A stretch of 64,000 nt of DNA, from contig NZ_JAFBIX010000017.1 of the NCBI RefSeq assembly GCF_021531895.1, positions 1 through 64,000 of the forward strand, given 5' to 3'. The notes under the pieces are model-generated. The model was not told where the DNA came from and did no database searches. It was given only the letters and a program-made list of their open reading frames with translations. The stretch is from Faecalicatena contorta. GTDB taxonomy: Bacteria; Bacillota; Clostridia; Lachnospirales; Lachnospiraceae. Shown here one piece after another: positions 55,091 to 63,170 of the stretch (its first letter is position 1; each line of letters opens with the position of its first letter). The position numbers were made by a program, and so were the translations under genes.

Positions 55091-55969
55091 ATGGAACAGA
55101 CAGGAACAATTCCCTCAAACCGCATCTACAAAGCCCGTATCTTTGAGATGATATTCAGTGACAAAAAAGAATTGCTTGCCTTGTATAATGCAGTCAACAA
55201 AACAGATTATGATGATCCTGAATTGCTGGAAATCAACACTTTGCAAAATGCTATTTATATGTCAATGAAGAACGATGTATCTTTTATTATTGACTCCAGA
55301 CTGTCATTGTATGAACACCAATCCACTTACAGCCCGAATCTACCATTTCGGTATTTACTGTATGTATCTGATATCTATGCTAATATTACAAAGAACGAGA
55401 ATCTGTATGGGCGAAAGGCTATCAACATACCATCGCCTCGATTCATAATCTTTTATAATGGAAGAGATCCATTCCCAGATCAAATGATTCTGAAATTGTC
55501 AGATATGTATACTATAGAGGAAGAGGATACATCCTTGGAGTTAACGGCACTTATGCTAAATATTAATCCAGATTATAATCAGGAACTGCTAAATGCATGT
55601 AAAACATTAAAGGATTATTCTCTATATACTGCTAGAGTACGGAAATATGCAGATAGAATGTCACTGGAGGATGCTGTGGAGCGAGCGATAACAGAATGTA
55701 TCAAAGAAGGAATTCTGTCAGAATTTCTCTTGAAGAACAGAGCGGAGGCGAAACGAATGAGTATCTACGAATATGATGAGGAAAGGCATATGCGCCAGAC
55801 ACGTGCTGAGGGATACGAAGAGGGCGAGGCCGCTGGAATAAAAGAAGCTACACAGCGCCTGAATCAATTAAATCGGTTGCTTGCAGAGCAAAACCGTACA
55901 GAAGATATCATAAAAGCCGCAATAGATGAAAATTATCAGAAGAAGCTTTTAGAAGAATTTGATCTATAA
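55091..55969 (+). CDS. Rpn family recombination-promoting nuclease / putative transposase
   Basis: Encodes 292 residues. It starts with a region including RIFEMIFSDKKELLALYNAV and has ISMKND-like MSMKNDVSFIIDSRLSLYEH, where the Asp and the ExQ-like EHQST supply the PD-(D/E)XK nuclease motif. PRFIIFYNG follows. The C-terminus is helical and charged (EGEAAGIKEATQRLNQLNRL). Such Rpn-like proteins are abundant in Lachnospiraceae and act as DNA nucleases in the cases studied. AAAGGAGG precedes the ATG. A strong terminator follows. Confidence 0.82.
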   Translation: MEQTGTIPSNRIYKARIFEMIFSDKKELLALYNAVNKTDYDDPELLEINTLQNAIYMSMKNDVSFIIDSRLSLYEHQSTYSPNLPFRYLLYVSDIYANITKNENLYGRKAINIPSPRFIIFYNGRDPFPDQMILKLSDMYTIEEEDTSLELTALMLNINPDYNQELLNACKTLKDYSLYTARVRKYADRMSLEDAVERAITECIKEGILSEFLLKNRAEAKRMSIYEYDEERHMRQTRAEGYEEGEAAGIKEATQRLNQLNRLLAEQNRTEDIIKAAIDENYQKKLLEEFDL

Positions 55970-55973
55970 CTCT

Positions 55974-56005
55974 GAAGAAGCCGCCAATGGCGGCTTCTTC
56001 TTTCT
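55974..56005. terminator. terminator after the Rpn gene
   Basis: GAAGAAGCCGCC, three bases, GGCGGCTTCTTC, then TTTCT: a 12-bp perfect stem. It can also serve the DUF3793 gene from the other strand. Confidence 0.9.
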
Positions 56006-56026
56006 AAATGCATGGCAGTTAACTAT

Positions 56027-56578
56027 TCAAACAGCTACCGTCAGCCGTTCAATACTTCTTCCCTTTGCCCATTGTGTACAATACACATTCGTACATTTTT
56101 GATACTTTTCAAACTGTTTTTTTGCATTTTGTTCATCTCCGTATACTTTCCAGCATCCGATACATTTGTATCCGCATGCGCGATTTTCTATAAATCCACG
56201 TACATCCTCTGGCGGATACCCAAGAAAAAGTCCAATCTCATGCGGAAATTCTTCTGACTCATGCAATCGCTTACTCAGACGGACTACGCATTTATCGGAA
56301 TCGTCTACAGAATATCCGTATTCTCTCAGGATCTTCGCTGCATCTTCTGCTGCCAGATCATTTTCCAGTTTATTCGGGCGATAAATATAGAGCAATACCC
56401 GGTCAGCAGACATTCGCAGCGGAATCACACGTACTCCCTTTGGTACCAGACGTCGATTCAGGGAACGTACAGCGGATAATAATTCTTTTCTATCTGAATA
56501 CGGACAATTAAACACATTCCCTGTCTTTAATCCTGCTAATGTGGACGAACAATGACGGATAATCATCTCATCGGACAT
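56027..56578 (-). CDS. DUF3793 family protein
   Basis: Encodes 183 residues: IIRHCSSTLAGLKTGNVFNC at the start, then LLYIYRPNKLENDL and FPHEIGLFLGYPPEDVRGFI, and CIGCWKVYGD near the C-terminus. These are hallmarks of DUF3793, a clostridial family of unknown activity usually found near iron or oxidative-stress genes such as DUF2325 and flavodoxin genes. It overlaps the DUF2325 gene by 16 bases and has GGAGGG before the ATG. Confidence 0.88.
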   Translation of the reverse strand: MSDEMIIRHCSSTLAGLKTGNVFNCPYSDRKELLSAVRSLNRRLVPKGVRVIPLRMSADRVLLYIYRPNKLENDLAAEDAAKILREYGYSVDDSDKCVVRLSKRLHESEEFPHEIGLFLGYPPEDVRGFIENRACGYKCIGCWKVYGDEQNAKKQFEKYQKCTNVYCTQWAKGRSIERLTVAV

Positions 56579-56868
56579 GCTGCTCCCTCCAGTCTTACAT
56601 TTTCTTCCAGAATGCTCTTCAGAGCTGACATTGAACTTGTATGAGAACGAACAATCCGAACGTCTCTTCCTTTGGTCTCATTCAATGCATTGCGCACCAT
56701 TTTATGTGATACTGTCCCCGTAAACAGCACCATCAAATCCGGATTCCCGATTCCTTTCAAGCTGCTCTTCTGCTTCGGATATACTTTCGCATCACATTGA
56801 TATTCCTGACATAAATCTTTATACTTTCGAACCATACACTCATTTCCACCTATGATTACCACACTCAT
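56563..56868 (-). CDS. DUF2325 domain protein
   Basis: About 101 residues: SVVIIGGNECMVRKYKDLCQ, then LMVLFTGTVSHKMVRNAL and IVRSHTSSMSALKSIL. This is the small Rossmann-like DUF2325 family, function unknown. The ATG at 56868 has GGGAG at 9 bases; an ATG three codons upstream directly abuts that site. Two TTAG-N6-CTAA palindromes lie upstream, so it is probably controlled by a DtxR/IdeR-like metal-dependent regulator. Confidence 0.85.
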   Translation of the reverse strand: MSVVIIGGNECMVRKYKDLCQEYQCDAKVYPKQKSSLKGIGNPDLMVLFTGTVSHKMVRNALNETKGRDVRIVRSHTSSMSALKSILEENVRLEGAACPMR

Positions 56869-56887
56869 GTTCAGCATCTCCCTTCTT

Positions 56888-56905
56888 GGTTAGTAATGGC
56901 TAACC
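56888..56905. promoter_or_regulatory. putative DtxR-like operator
   Basis: GGTTAG-TAATGG-CTAACC, a perfect interrupted palindrome 20 bases before the DUF2325 ATG. It resembles the DtxR/IdeR box (TTAGGTTAGSCTAACCTAA). The same core TTAG-N6-CTAA recurs at 56969 and 60621. Confidence 0.6.
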
Positions 56906-56968
56906 TATACTTTGAAAGAAAACGCCTTGCGGCGCAATCTTTCTTTAAATCACTTTTATACAGCTTTG

Positions 56969-56984
56969 TTAGTTCCAGCTAACT
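56969..56984. promoter_or_regulatory. putative DtxR-like operator
   Basis: GTTAG-TTCCAG-CTAAC, a second copy about 100 bases before the DUF2325 start. Two boxes in one promoter region suggest tight control. Confidence 0.6.
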
Positions 56985-57072
56985 TATTATTTTATATAAT
57001 AACTATCTTATGCTCCTGTGTCAATTCTTTTTGGTATCATTTCGTAATATCGATAATTTATCTCAATATTAT

Positions 57073-58779
57073 TTAACAAATCCGTCCATTTTCCATCTCA
57101 TAGATTACATCTGTCACATTCATCGTGGATTTTCTATGCGATACCAGCACCACCGTTTTATCCCCTCGGGATTCATGTAATGATTTTAGAATAATTCCTT
57201 CATTTAAGGAATCCAGATTACTGGTCGGCTCATCAAGAAGCATGAACGGCGCATCGTGAAGAAATGCCCTTGCAATCCCGATTCGCTGCTTTTCTCCGCC
57301 AGAGAGGGTATCTCCCAATTCACCAACTTCCGTATCGTAACCATTTGGCAACGTCATGATGAATTTATGGATAGAAGCTTTTTTTGCCGCTTCTATAATC
57401 TCTTCTCTGGAAGCCCCCGGTCTTCCGACTGCAATATTATTGGCAATGGAATCATGGAACAGATATGTTTCCTGCGTCACATAGGATTCCATATCCCGCA
57501 GATCTTTTGTATTAATCTCACGAATGTCCTTTCCGGAGATTCGAATATCTCCTTGGTCTGCATCCCAGAAGCGCATCAAAAGCTTTAGCAGCGTAGATTT
57601 ACCAGAACCGCTCGCCCCGTGGATTCCCACAACCTTTCCTTTCGGGAGCTCAATGGAATAGTCTTCCAGAATCTGTTCTTCCTCATAGGCAAAGTCCACA
57701 TGCTCTGCTTTTGCACCTGCAAATATAGTCTGTTCTTTTTCGGCAACTTCTTCAATCTGCGGTTCTTCTTCCAACAGAGAGAGAACACGCTCTCCACTGG
57801 CCAGTGTCTGATTCAGATTATTAGACAGGTTAGACAGTGCCGTCACCGGCCCAAAAGAACCCATCATAGCAATGACTGTTATTAGCATACTGTCAAAACT
57901 GACAATGCCTCTTTCATACTTCCAAAGCATGAAGAAGAGCATTCCAAAGGAGAATAACAAAATGGCCATATTCGTCAAGGATCCCTGCACTGCCTCATGA
58001 CGGTTCAACTTCTTCTGCATCAGTCCCAGTTCCCTGGAACGATCATCAATCTGTTTCATTCGCTCTTCGCCCTTGTCATACTGGATTGTCTCGTCCAGTC
58101 CACGAAGGGAATCCAATATAAAACTGTTCAGCTCCCCGAAAGAATTCCGAAACTGCATCCCTTCCTCCGCTCCTTTCTTCCCGTTCCTGACCGGAATCAC
58201 GGCACCGACTACTATATACCCCAGAAGTGCAAGTATACCTGCCGGTGCATACTGTGCACCGATAAAAAGAATCATAATCAGAGAAGTCAGAATTGCAATG
58301 GCAATCGGAGAGATTGTATGCGCATAGAAAACTTCCAGAAGCTCGATATCTGATGTAATGATAGAGATAAGATTCCCCTTATCTCGTCCTTCCAGTTTCG
58401 CCGGGCATAGCCTGCGAAGTGACGCAAATACTTTATGCCGAATGATTGCAAGCAGCTTGAATGCAATGAAGTGGTTACAATATTGCTCTCCATAATGAAG
58501 CACACCACGCAGAATAGCAAGAACAATCAGGATTGACGCTATCGTTCCAAATGACCGTGACGTGAAGAATCCCCCTTCAATCACGTCCACGTTTTGCCGC
58601 AGAATCTCTGACAATCCATATAACATTCCATACCCGGTAAGAATGGTTAAAAAAATGGCACACAGATATCCCAGCACTCCTAGTAGAATGGCAAGACTCA
58701 TCAGCGGAAGCAACGGTTTCACTAATCCAATGAGTTGTCCCATAATCACAATACCTTTTCTTCGGTTTTTCTGCTCCAT
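57073..58779 (-). CDS. ABC transporter, fused permease-ATPase (second subunit)
   Basis: Encodes 568 residues. Six membrane helices occupy about 15-310. The ATPase follows with Walker A GIHGASGSGKST, signature LSGGEKQR, Walker B FMLLDEPTS and switch VLVSHRKS. With the 58779 product it forms a heterodimer. The layout recalls CydCD and also the iron-siderophore pair IrtAB/YbtPQ. A DtxR-like box before the operon favours a metal- or siderophore-linked role, which is inference. The ATG shares one base with the previous stop. Confidence 0.9.
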   Translation of the reverse strand: MEQKNRRKGIVIMGQLIGLVKPLLPLMSLAILLGVLGYLCAIFLTILTGYGMLYGLSEILRQNVDVIEGGFFTSRSFGTIASILIVLAILRGVLHYGEQYCNHFIAFKLLAIIRHKVFASLRRLCPAKLEGRDKGNLISIITSDIELLEVFYAHTISPIAIAILTSLIMILFIGAQYAPAGILALLGYIVVGAVIPVRNGKKGAEEGMQFRNSFGELNSFILDSLRGLDETIQYDKGEERMKQIDDRSRELGLMQKKLNRHEAVQGSLTNMAILLFSFGMLFFMLWKYERGIVSFDSMLITVIAMMGSFGPVTALSNLSNNLNQTLASGERVLSLLEEEPQIEEVAEKEQTIFAGAKAEHVDFAYEEEQILEDYSIELPKGKVVGIHGASGSGKSTLLKLLMRFWDADQGDIRISGKDIREINTKDLRDMESYVTQETYLFHDSIANNIAVGRPGASREEIIEAAKKASIHKFIMTLPNGYDTEVGELGDTLSGGEKQRIGIARAFLHDAPFMLLDEPTSNLDSLNEGIILKSLHESRGDKTVVLVSHRKSTMNVTDVIYEMENGRIC

Positions 58780-60551
58780 TACTCTGCCACCACCTTTCTG
58801 TCTAAATGTCCTTCTGACTGACTGATCGCGTGTCCATAGTATTCCAGATCTCGCTGATATCGGTATAAATCTGCATAAGCTCCTCCAGATTCCATCAGCT
58901 CCTTATGAGTACCAGACTGTACCACATGTCCCTTCTCCAACATATAGATTCGGTCAGATTCTACTACATTCGCAAGTCTGTGAGAAATGAGCAGGATTGT
59001 CTTCGTCTTCACCAGCCCCCGTATTACTTCCATAATCATCTCTTCGCTTTCCATATCAATATTGGACGTCGCCTCATCAAAGATATAGACCGGTGTGTCG
59101 TGGAGAAGCGCTCTTGCCAGCGCCAGTCTCTGGCACTGCCCGCCGGAGAAATTGCTTCCTCTTTCCAGGATAGGCGTATCCAGTCCTTGCTGTTCCTCCA
59201 AAAATCCTAACAAGTTGACTTTTTCCAACACTGCGTACATCTCTTCTTCTGATGCATCGGCTTTCCCCATCTTCAGGTTCTCACGGACTGTTCCTTTAAA
59301 CAGATAACTATTGTGACTGACCAGAGTAATGTGATCCATCAAGCTCTTTTCTGAAACTTTCGAAAGTTCCTGGTCCTGGATAGTAATGCTGCCCCGATAG
59401 CCCTTGTTTCTTCCCATAAGGATAGCCGCAATGGTACTTTTTCCACAGCCAGAGGTTCCCACCAGAGAAGTGAAACTGCCGCCGCTCAATTCCACGGTCA
59501 CACCTTCCAGAATATCCCTTTCTTCTTCATAGGCAAATCGCACATCCTCTAATTGGATAGTCGTCGTTTCTTTTCCAAGCTCAATCTCTTTCTCCTCCGG
59601 TTCCGGCAGATCCAATAGCGCAAAGATCTTGTCACTTGCCGCCATACCGTTCATAGCAATATGAAAAAAAGAACCCAGAAGCCGCAGCGGAATAAAGAAT
59701 TCAGATGCCAGTAATATAATCATGAGTGCTCCACTGAAGCTTACATTCCCATTGATATATTCTGAAAGTGTCACGATCATACCGACTGCTGCGCCGCCAT
59801 AGGCAATGATATCCATCACACTGGTAGAATTCAGCTGCATAGTCAACACTTTCATGGTAATCCGCCGAAATCTCTGAGATTCTTCATCCATCTCATCTGC
59901 TTTATCTGCATCAGCCTGATAGATCTTCAGAGTTGTCAATCCCTGCAGATTCTCCAGGAAAGAATCTCCCAGTTCTGTATAGATTCCCCAATATCTGTTT
60001 AATAATTTTTTTGCAAATTTCTGTACTGCCACGATAGAGATCGGGATTAGCGGAACACAGACCAAAAGTACCAGGCTTGCTTTCAGATTTACAAAAGCAA
60101 GGATAACAAAGAGCGTTATAGGAGCCAGCAGGCTATAGAATAACTGAGACAAATATTTTCCAAAATATGTTTCCAGCTGTTCCACACCTTCTGCTGCCAT
60201 CTGTACCACTTCAGAAGTCGCAACACTTTCACGATAAGATGCTCCCAGTTTCAATAATTTCCCATAAATCTTCTCACGCAATATCCGTTTCACATCCACG
60301 CTCGCCTCATAAGAAGCATAGGATGCCTGTCTGTCACAGATCAGGCGCAATGAAATGGCAATAAGAATCACGATACCGTATAAAAGCAGCTGATTCTTTG
60401 TGATCGCATCAAACAATGCACTCTCCAAAAGCATGGAAGCAACATAGATCATCACTACCTGGCATAACAGGGATATCCACTTCCATACGACCTGAAACAC
60501 AATATATTTTTTTGCATGAGATAACAGTTTGACCAGCCTTGTTTTTATCAT
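58779..60551 (-). CDS. ABC transporter, fused permease-ATPase (first subunit)
   Basis: About 590 residues starting MIKTRLVKLLSHAKKYIVFQ. The permease part covers residues 15-320. The ATPase has Walker A LVGTSGCGKST, signature FSGGQCQR, Walker B VYIFDEATSN and switch LLISHRLA. A longer frame starts at a GTG at 60608, but the ATG at 60551 is preceded by AAAGGAAAC, though at 12 bases. The long leader carries a promoter, a terminator and a TTAG-N6-CTAA box. Confidence 0.9.
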   Translation of the reverse strand: MIKTRLVKLLSHAKKYIVFQVVWKWISLLCQVVMIYVASMLLESALFDAITKNQLLLYGIVILIAISLRLICDRQASYASYEASVDVKRILREKIYGKLLKLGASYRESVATSEVVQMAAEGVEQLETYFGKYLSQLFYSLLAPITLFVILAFVNLKASLVLLVCVPLIPISIVAVQKFAKKLLNRYWGIYTELGDSFLENLQGLTTLKIYQADADKADEMDEESQRFRRITMKVLTMQLNSTSVMDIIAYGGAAVGMIVTLSEYINGNVSFSGALMIILLASEFFIPLRLLGSFFHIAMNGMAASDKIFALLDLPEPEEKEIELGKETTTIQLEDVRFAYEEERDILEGVTVELSGGSFTSLVGTSGCGKSTIAAILMGRNKGYRGSITIQDQELSKVSEKSLMDHITLVSHNSYLFKGTVRENLKMGKADASEEEMYAVLEKVNLLGFLEEQQGLDTPILERGSNFSGGQCQRLALARALLHDTPVYIFDEATSNIDMESEEMIMEVIRGLVKTKTILLISHRLANVVESDRIYMLEKGHVVQSGTHKELMESGGAYADLYRYQRDLEYYGHAISQSEGHLDRKVVAE

Positions 60552-60620
60552 GTTTTGTAGTTTCCTTTCTTTCACGATTCTGTTCTTCTGAATAATAATG
60601 GTTTTCACCGGCTATTTGAA

Positions 60621-60634
60621 TTAGTGCTCACTAA
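60621..60634. promoter_or_regulatory. putative DtxR-like operator in the ABC leader
   Basis: TTAG-TGCTCA-CTAA, the same core as the two boxes upstream of the DUF2325 gene. It lies about 45 bases after the predicted transcription start on the minus strand. Confidence 0.5.
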
Positions 60635-60642
60635 CCGCAATT

Positions 60643-60669
60643 CAAAAAAAAGAAGCCTCAGTTTGAGGC
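60643..60669 (-). terminator. hairpin and T-run in the ABC operon leader
   Basis: On the minus strand GCCTC-AAACT-GAGGC is followed by TTCTTTTTTTT. It lies between a promoter at 60680-60709 and the first ABC gene. Confidence 0.75.
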
Positions 60670-60679
60670 AACTAACTTA

Positions 60680-60709
60680 TATATATCATTTTATTACACA
60701 AACTGTCAA
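60680..60709 (-). promoter_or_regulatory. promoter of the ABC operon
   Basis: On the minus strand TTGACA, 17-18 bases, TATATA. A half-operator AAGTTAGTT covers the predicted start point. Confidence 0.65.
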
Positions 60710-60751
60710 TTACTTTTTTCAACAAACTGCTTCTGTTTTAAACTTCGCACA

Positions 60752-60787
60752 ATAAAAAAGACTTGAGGCACATCAATCCCCAAGTCT
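60752..60787 (-). terminator. terminator after the lipoprotein gene
   Basis: On the minus strand AGACTTG pairs with CAAGTCT and is followed by TTTTTTATTG. It ends the riboswitch-controlled chelatase/lipoprotein unit. Confidence 0.85.
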
Positions 60788-60932
60788 CTTCTTCCTATTG
60801 TTTAGACAAAATTACGATGAAGCAGTTCGTGCTCTTTTCCTTTTAAAGAGTATGCTCTCCCTGTTCAAAAGACGGATAAGGATAAAGTTCCAGATCGTCC
60901 AATATTTAACTGCTTCAAAGTCATTTTTCGTT

Positions 60933-61478
60933 TTACTCACCTTCAACCGGTTCTGGATTGGAAACACTGACTTTGTGATCATACCAAGTTCCTTTTGTTC
61001 CTACTAACGCAAGATCAAATTCTTCATCCAATGCCGGGACTGGAATATCGAATCCATACACTTCTTCTGTCGTGCCATCACTATACGTCACAGTATCTTC
61101 CGTAGGCTCCAGAAGTTCTGCCCCATCTTTCTGAGCATCTTCAGCAAGCCCAGGATAGAGATTCAGTATATTCTTTGATACCAGAGAAACATGTATTGTC
61201 ATTTTTCCATCTTTTACCGTCAAAGTACCTTTTCCTTCACAGGCTTCATTGGCATGAAACATTCCGCTGTCTGTATTAAAATCTGCGGAATAAGTACCAT
61301 CCTCTATTCCAGCATCTGCTTCACTGCTGCTCTCTGTATCTACATCCTCTTTTTGGTCTGTTTCTTCTACCTGTTCTTTTGCATCCGTATCCTGAGTATC
61401 ATTCTTTCCAGAACATCCAAATACAAGCGCAGATGAAAGCAAAAGTATTCCAAGAACTGCGATTACCCTTTTCTTCAT
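60933..61478 (-). CDS. lipoprotein of unknown function downstream of the CbiK-like gene
   Basis: About 181 residues. A lipoprotein signal ends LLSSALVFGCSGKN with the lipid-attachment Cys near residue 22, then an acidic linker (about 25-58). The folded part, from DGTYSADFNTDSGMF to DLALVGTKGTWYDHKVSVS, looks like a single beta-sandwich with MTIHVSLVSKNI. It recalls NEAT-like heme-binding or FMN-binding-like modules, but key residues could not be checked. The ATG at 61478 has AGGAG at 8 bases. It lies in the same unit as the chelatase, so a role in tetrapyrrole or cobalt handling outside the membrane is plausible. Confidence 0.6.
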   Translation of the reverse strand: MKKRVIAVLGILLLSSALVFGCSGKNDTQDTDAKEQVEETDQKEDVDTESSSEADAGIEDGTYSADFNTDSGMFHANEACEGKGTLTVKDGKMTIHVSLVSKNILNLYPGLAEDAQKDGAELLEPTEDTVTYSDGTTEEVYGFDIPVPALDEEFDLALVGTKGTWYDHKVSVSNPEPVEGE

Positions 61479-61489
61479 TTTCATAACTC

Positions 61490-62692
61490 CTACTCGCCAA
61501 TTACTGCTTTAGCATGTGCTACATAAAGATTCTGAATCGCTTCAATCTCTCCGAGACCTGCAATCTGTGTATCTACGCTGTCAAATTCTCCGGAAGCATT
61601 AAACATGCTCTTCCAGGAGTCATCATCGTCTCCTGCCATATCATTATTAGCGTGGTCTCCTGCAACAACCATCAAAGGACGAAGGATTACTTTCTTATAT
61701 CCTGCCTGGGCAACTGCATCTATAACAGCTTCACATGCCGTTTCTTCCGGTTCGCCTTCTACCGTTCCGATAAATACATTGTCATATCCGAGGTCATTCA
61801 TCTGTGTCTGCATCTGGCTATAAGATACTTTTGCAGTATGAGAGGTACCGTGTCCCAAAAATACAAATGCAGCGCCATCTTCTTTTGCAGCATCCAGGCT
61901 GTCATATCCTGCTGTTTCCACTGCCTCAGAAGTAGTCGCTTCAGCAACCGCTTCTTTATCAGCATTGATAACCGTTGCATCTTCTCCGACTTCTCCAAGC
62001 AAAGGCTCTGCAACTTTTACAGATTCAAACTGATCCTGGTAAGCTTCTACAGATTCCATCAGCTCATCGTATTCTGCGCCATGCATCAGATGCGTCGGCT
62101 GTACCACCAGATTTTTCACTCCATTAGAAACTGCACGTTCCAATGCCTGATCCATATTATCAATACATTCCTCATCTCTCGCCTGAATATGGTTAATAAT
62201 GATCTGTGCCGTAAATGCTCTTCTTACCGACCAGTCAGGATATGCTTCCTGAAGTGCATCTTCGATTCCCTTAATATCAGCCACACGACTGTCATTAAAA
62301 GAGGTTCCAAAGCTGACTACGAGGATCTCATTTTCACCAATATCATCCTGATTACGAGGATCATCTTTGGATGCATCGCCTGTATCTCTTCCAAAGTAAT
62401 CCGGATCTGCATTTTCCCCTTCTACCAATTCCTTCTGCTCATCTGTCAGTGCGTCCCATGCCTCTTTGGCTTCCTTGCACTGTTCATCCGTTTCATCTGT
62501 TCTCTCCTGCACATAGATGGCATCAATCAATGCAGCTACTTCATCTGCCGCTTCCTGATCAGCATCTGTCTCTACTTCTTCAGTTTCCTCCGCCGTTTCG
62601 GATGTCTCCTCACTGCTGCCAGAACATCCGGTCATTACCAGAGCACTTACCATGGAAACTGCCAGCAAGATTGCTACTACTCTTTTCTTCAT
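61490..62692 (-). CDS. exported CbiK-like sirohydrochlorin cobaltochelatase lipoprotein
   Basis: Encodes 400 residues. The signal ends VSALVMTGCSGSSEE with lipobox Cys23. After an acidic region and a helical part (about 45-120), the CbiK fold begins ILVVSFGTSFNDSRVADIKG. The metal-binding His residues are in VFLGHGTSHTAKVSYSQM and in LRPLMVVAGDHANNDMAGDD. CbiK inserts cobalt in sirohydrochlorin in the cytoplasm; exported versions are known (Desulfovibrio CbiK-P) and may work in heme or cobalt traffic. A cobalamin riboswitch and terminator upstream support a link with corrinoid supply. Confidence 0.88.
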   Translation of the reverse strand: MKKRVVAILLAVSMVSALVMTGCSGSSEETSETAEETEEVETDADQEAADEVAALIDAIYVQERTDETDEQCKEAKEAWDALTDEQKELVEGENADPDYFGRDTGDASKDDPRNQDDIGENEILVVSFGTSFNDSRVADIKGIEDALQEAYPDWSVRRAFTAQIIINHIQARDEECIDNMDQALERAVSNGVKNLVVQPTHLMHGAEYDELMESVEAYQDQFESVKVAEPLLGEVGEDATVINADKEAVAEATTSEAVETAGYDSLDAAKEDGAAFVFLGHGTSHTAKVSYSQMQTQMNDLGYDNVFIGTVEGEPEETACEAVIDAVAQAGYKKVILRPLMVVAGDHANNDMAGDDDDSWKSMFNASGEFDSVDTQIAGLGEIEAIQNLYVAHAKAVIGE

Positions 62693-62775
62693 CTTGTTCC
62701 TCCTTCTTATTTCTGGTCCATTTCCGACAAAAGGATATAACGGCAGTACTTATGAGGGTATAATGACTTAAAGCC

Positions 62776-62813
62776 AAAAAACGTCCTTTTTCCATAAAAT
62801 GGTAAAAGGACGT
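62776..62813 (-). terminator. riboswitch-controlled terminator
   Basis: On the minus strand ACGTCCTTTT pairs with AAAAAGGACGT and is followed by TTTTTTGG. It lies between the cobalamin aptamer and the chelatase gene. Confidence 0.85.
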
Positions 62814-62936
62814 AATACTGACATAATCAAACAACACTTCCGGCAGATACAGACACTGCCAGAAATGTAATATCTCCATTATAATCGGTTGCGACCAGTT
62901 ACTCGTGATCTGTGGGCATATCCCACTCCGTTTTTC

Positions 62937-63105
62937 AATAGGCAGGTCTCCTGACTTACGGATCCACATCCAAGGCCGCCTTCCCAATTGCTCAGTGACT
63001 TATCTGGCCTTGCACTCCTCGCTTACAGTGACGAGTTCGTACAGGATTTGCACCTGTTTCCCTTTTCATCAGACAATCCATGATTGTCTGAACCTATCGA
63101 ACATA
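62937..63105 (-). ncRNA. cobalamin riboswitch aptamer
   Basis: On the minus strand the conserved core is easy to read: AACAGGTGCAAATCCTGTAC, GTCACTGTAA, GCCAGATAAGTCACTG, ATTGGGAAGGCGG and finally AAGTCAGGAGACCTGCCT, the B12 box. The order and spacing are those of the AdoCbl class. With the terminator at 62776 it should switch off the chelatase/lipoprotein unit when cobalamin is plentiful. Confidence 0.95.
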
Positions 63106-63170
63106 CCTTATCACACCCGAATAAAAATGTAAAGTCTCTGAAATTGTTTTTTAATATCTATGGTTATTGA

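Noticed and set aside
61514-62740. 408-codon plus-strand frame opposite the chelatase gene
   Set aside because: It is the reverse shadow of the CbiK-like gene and has no ribosome site or domain.
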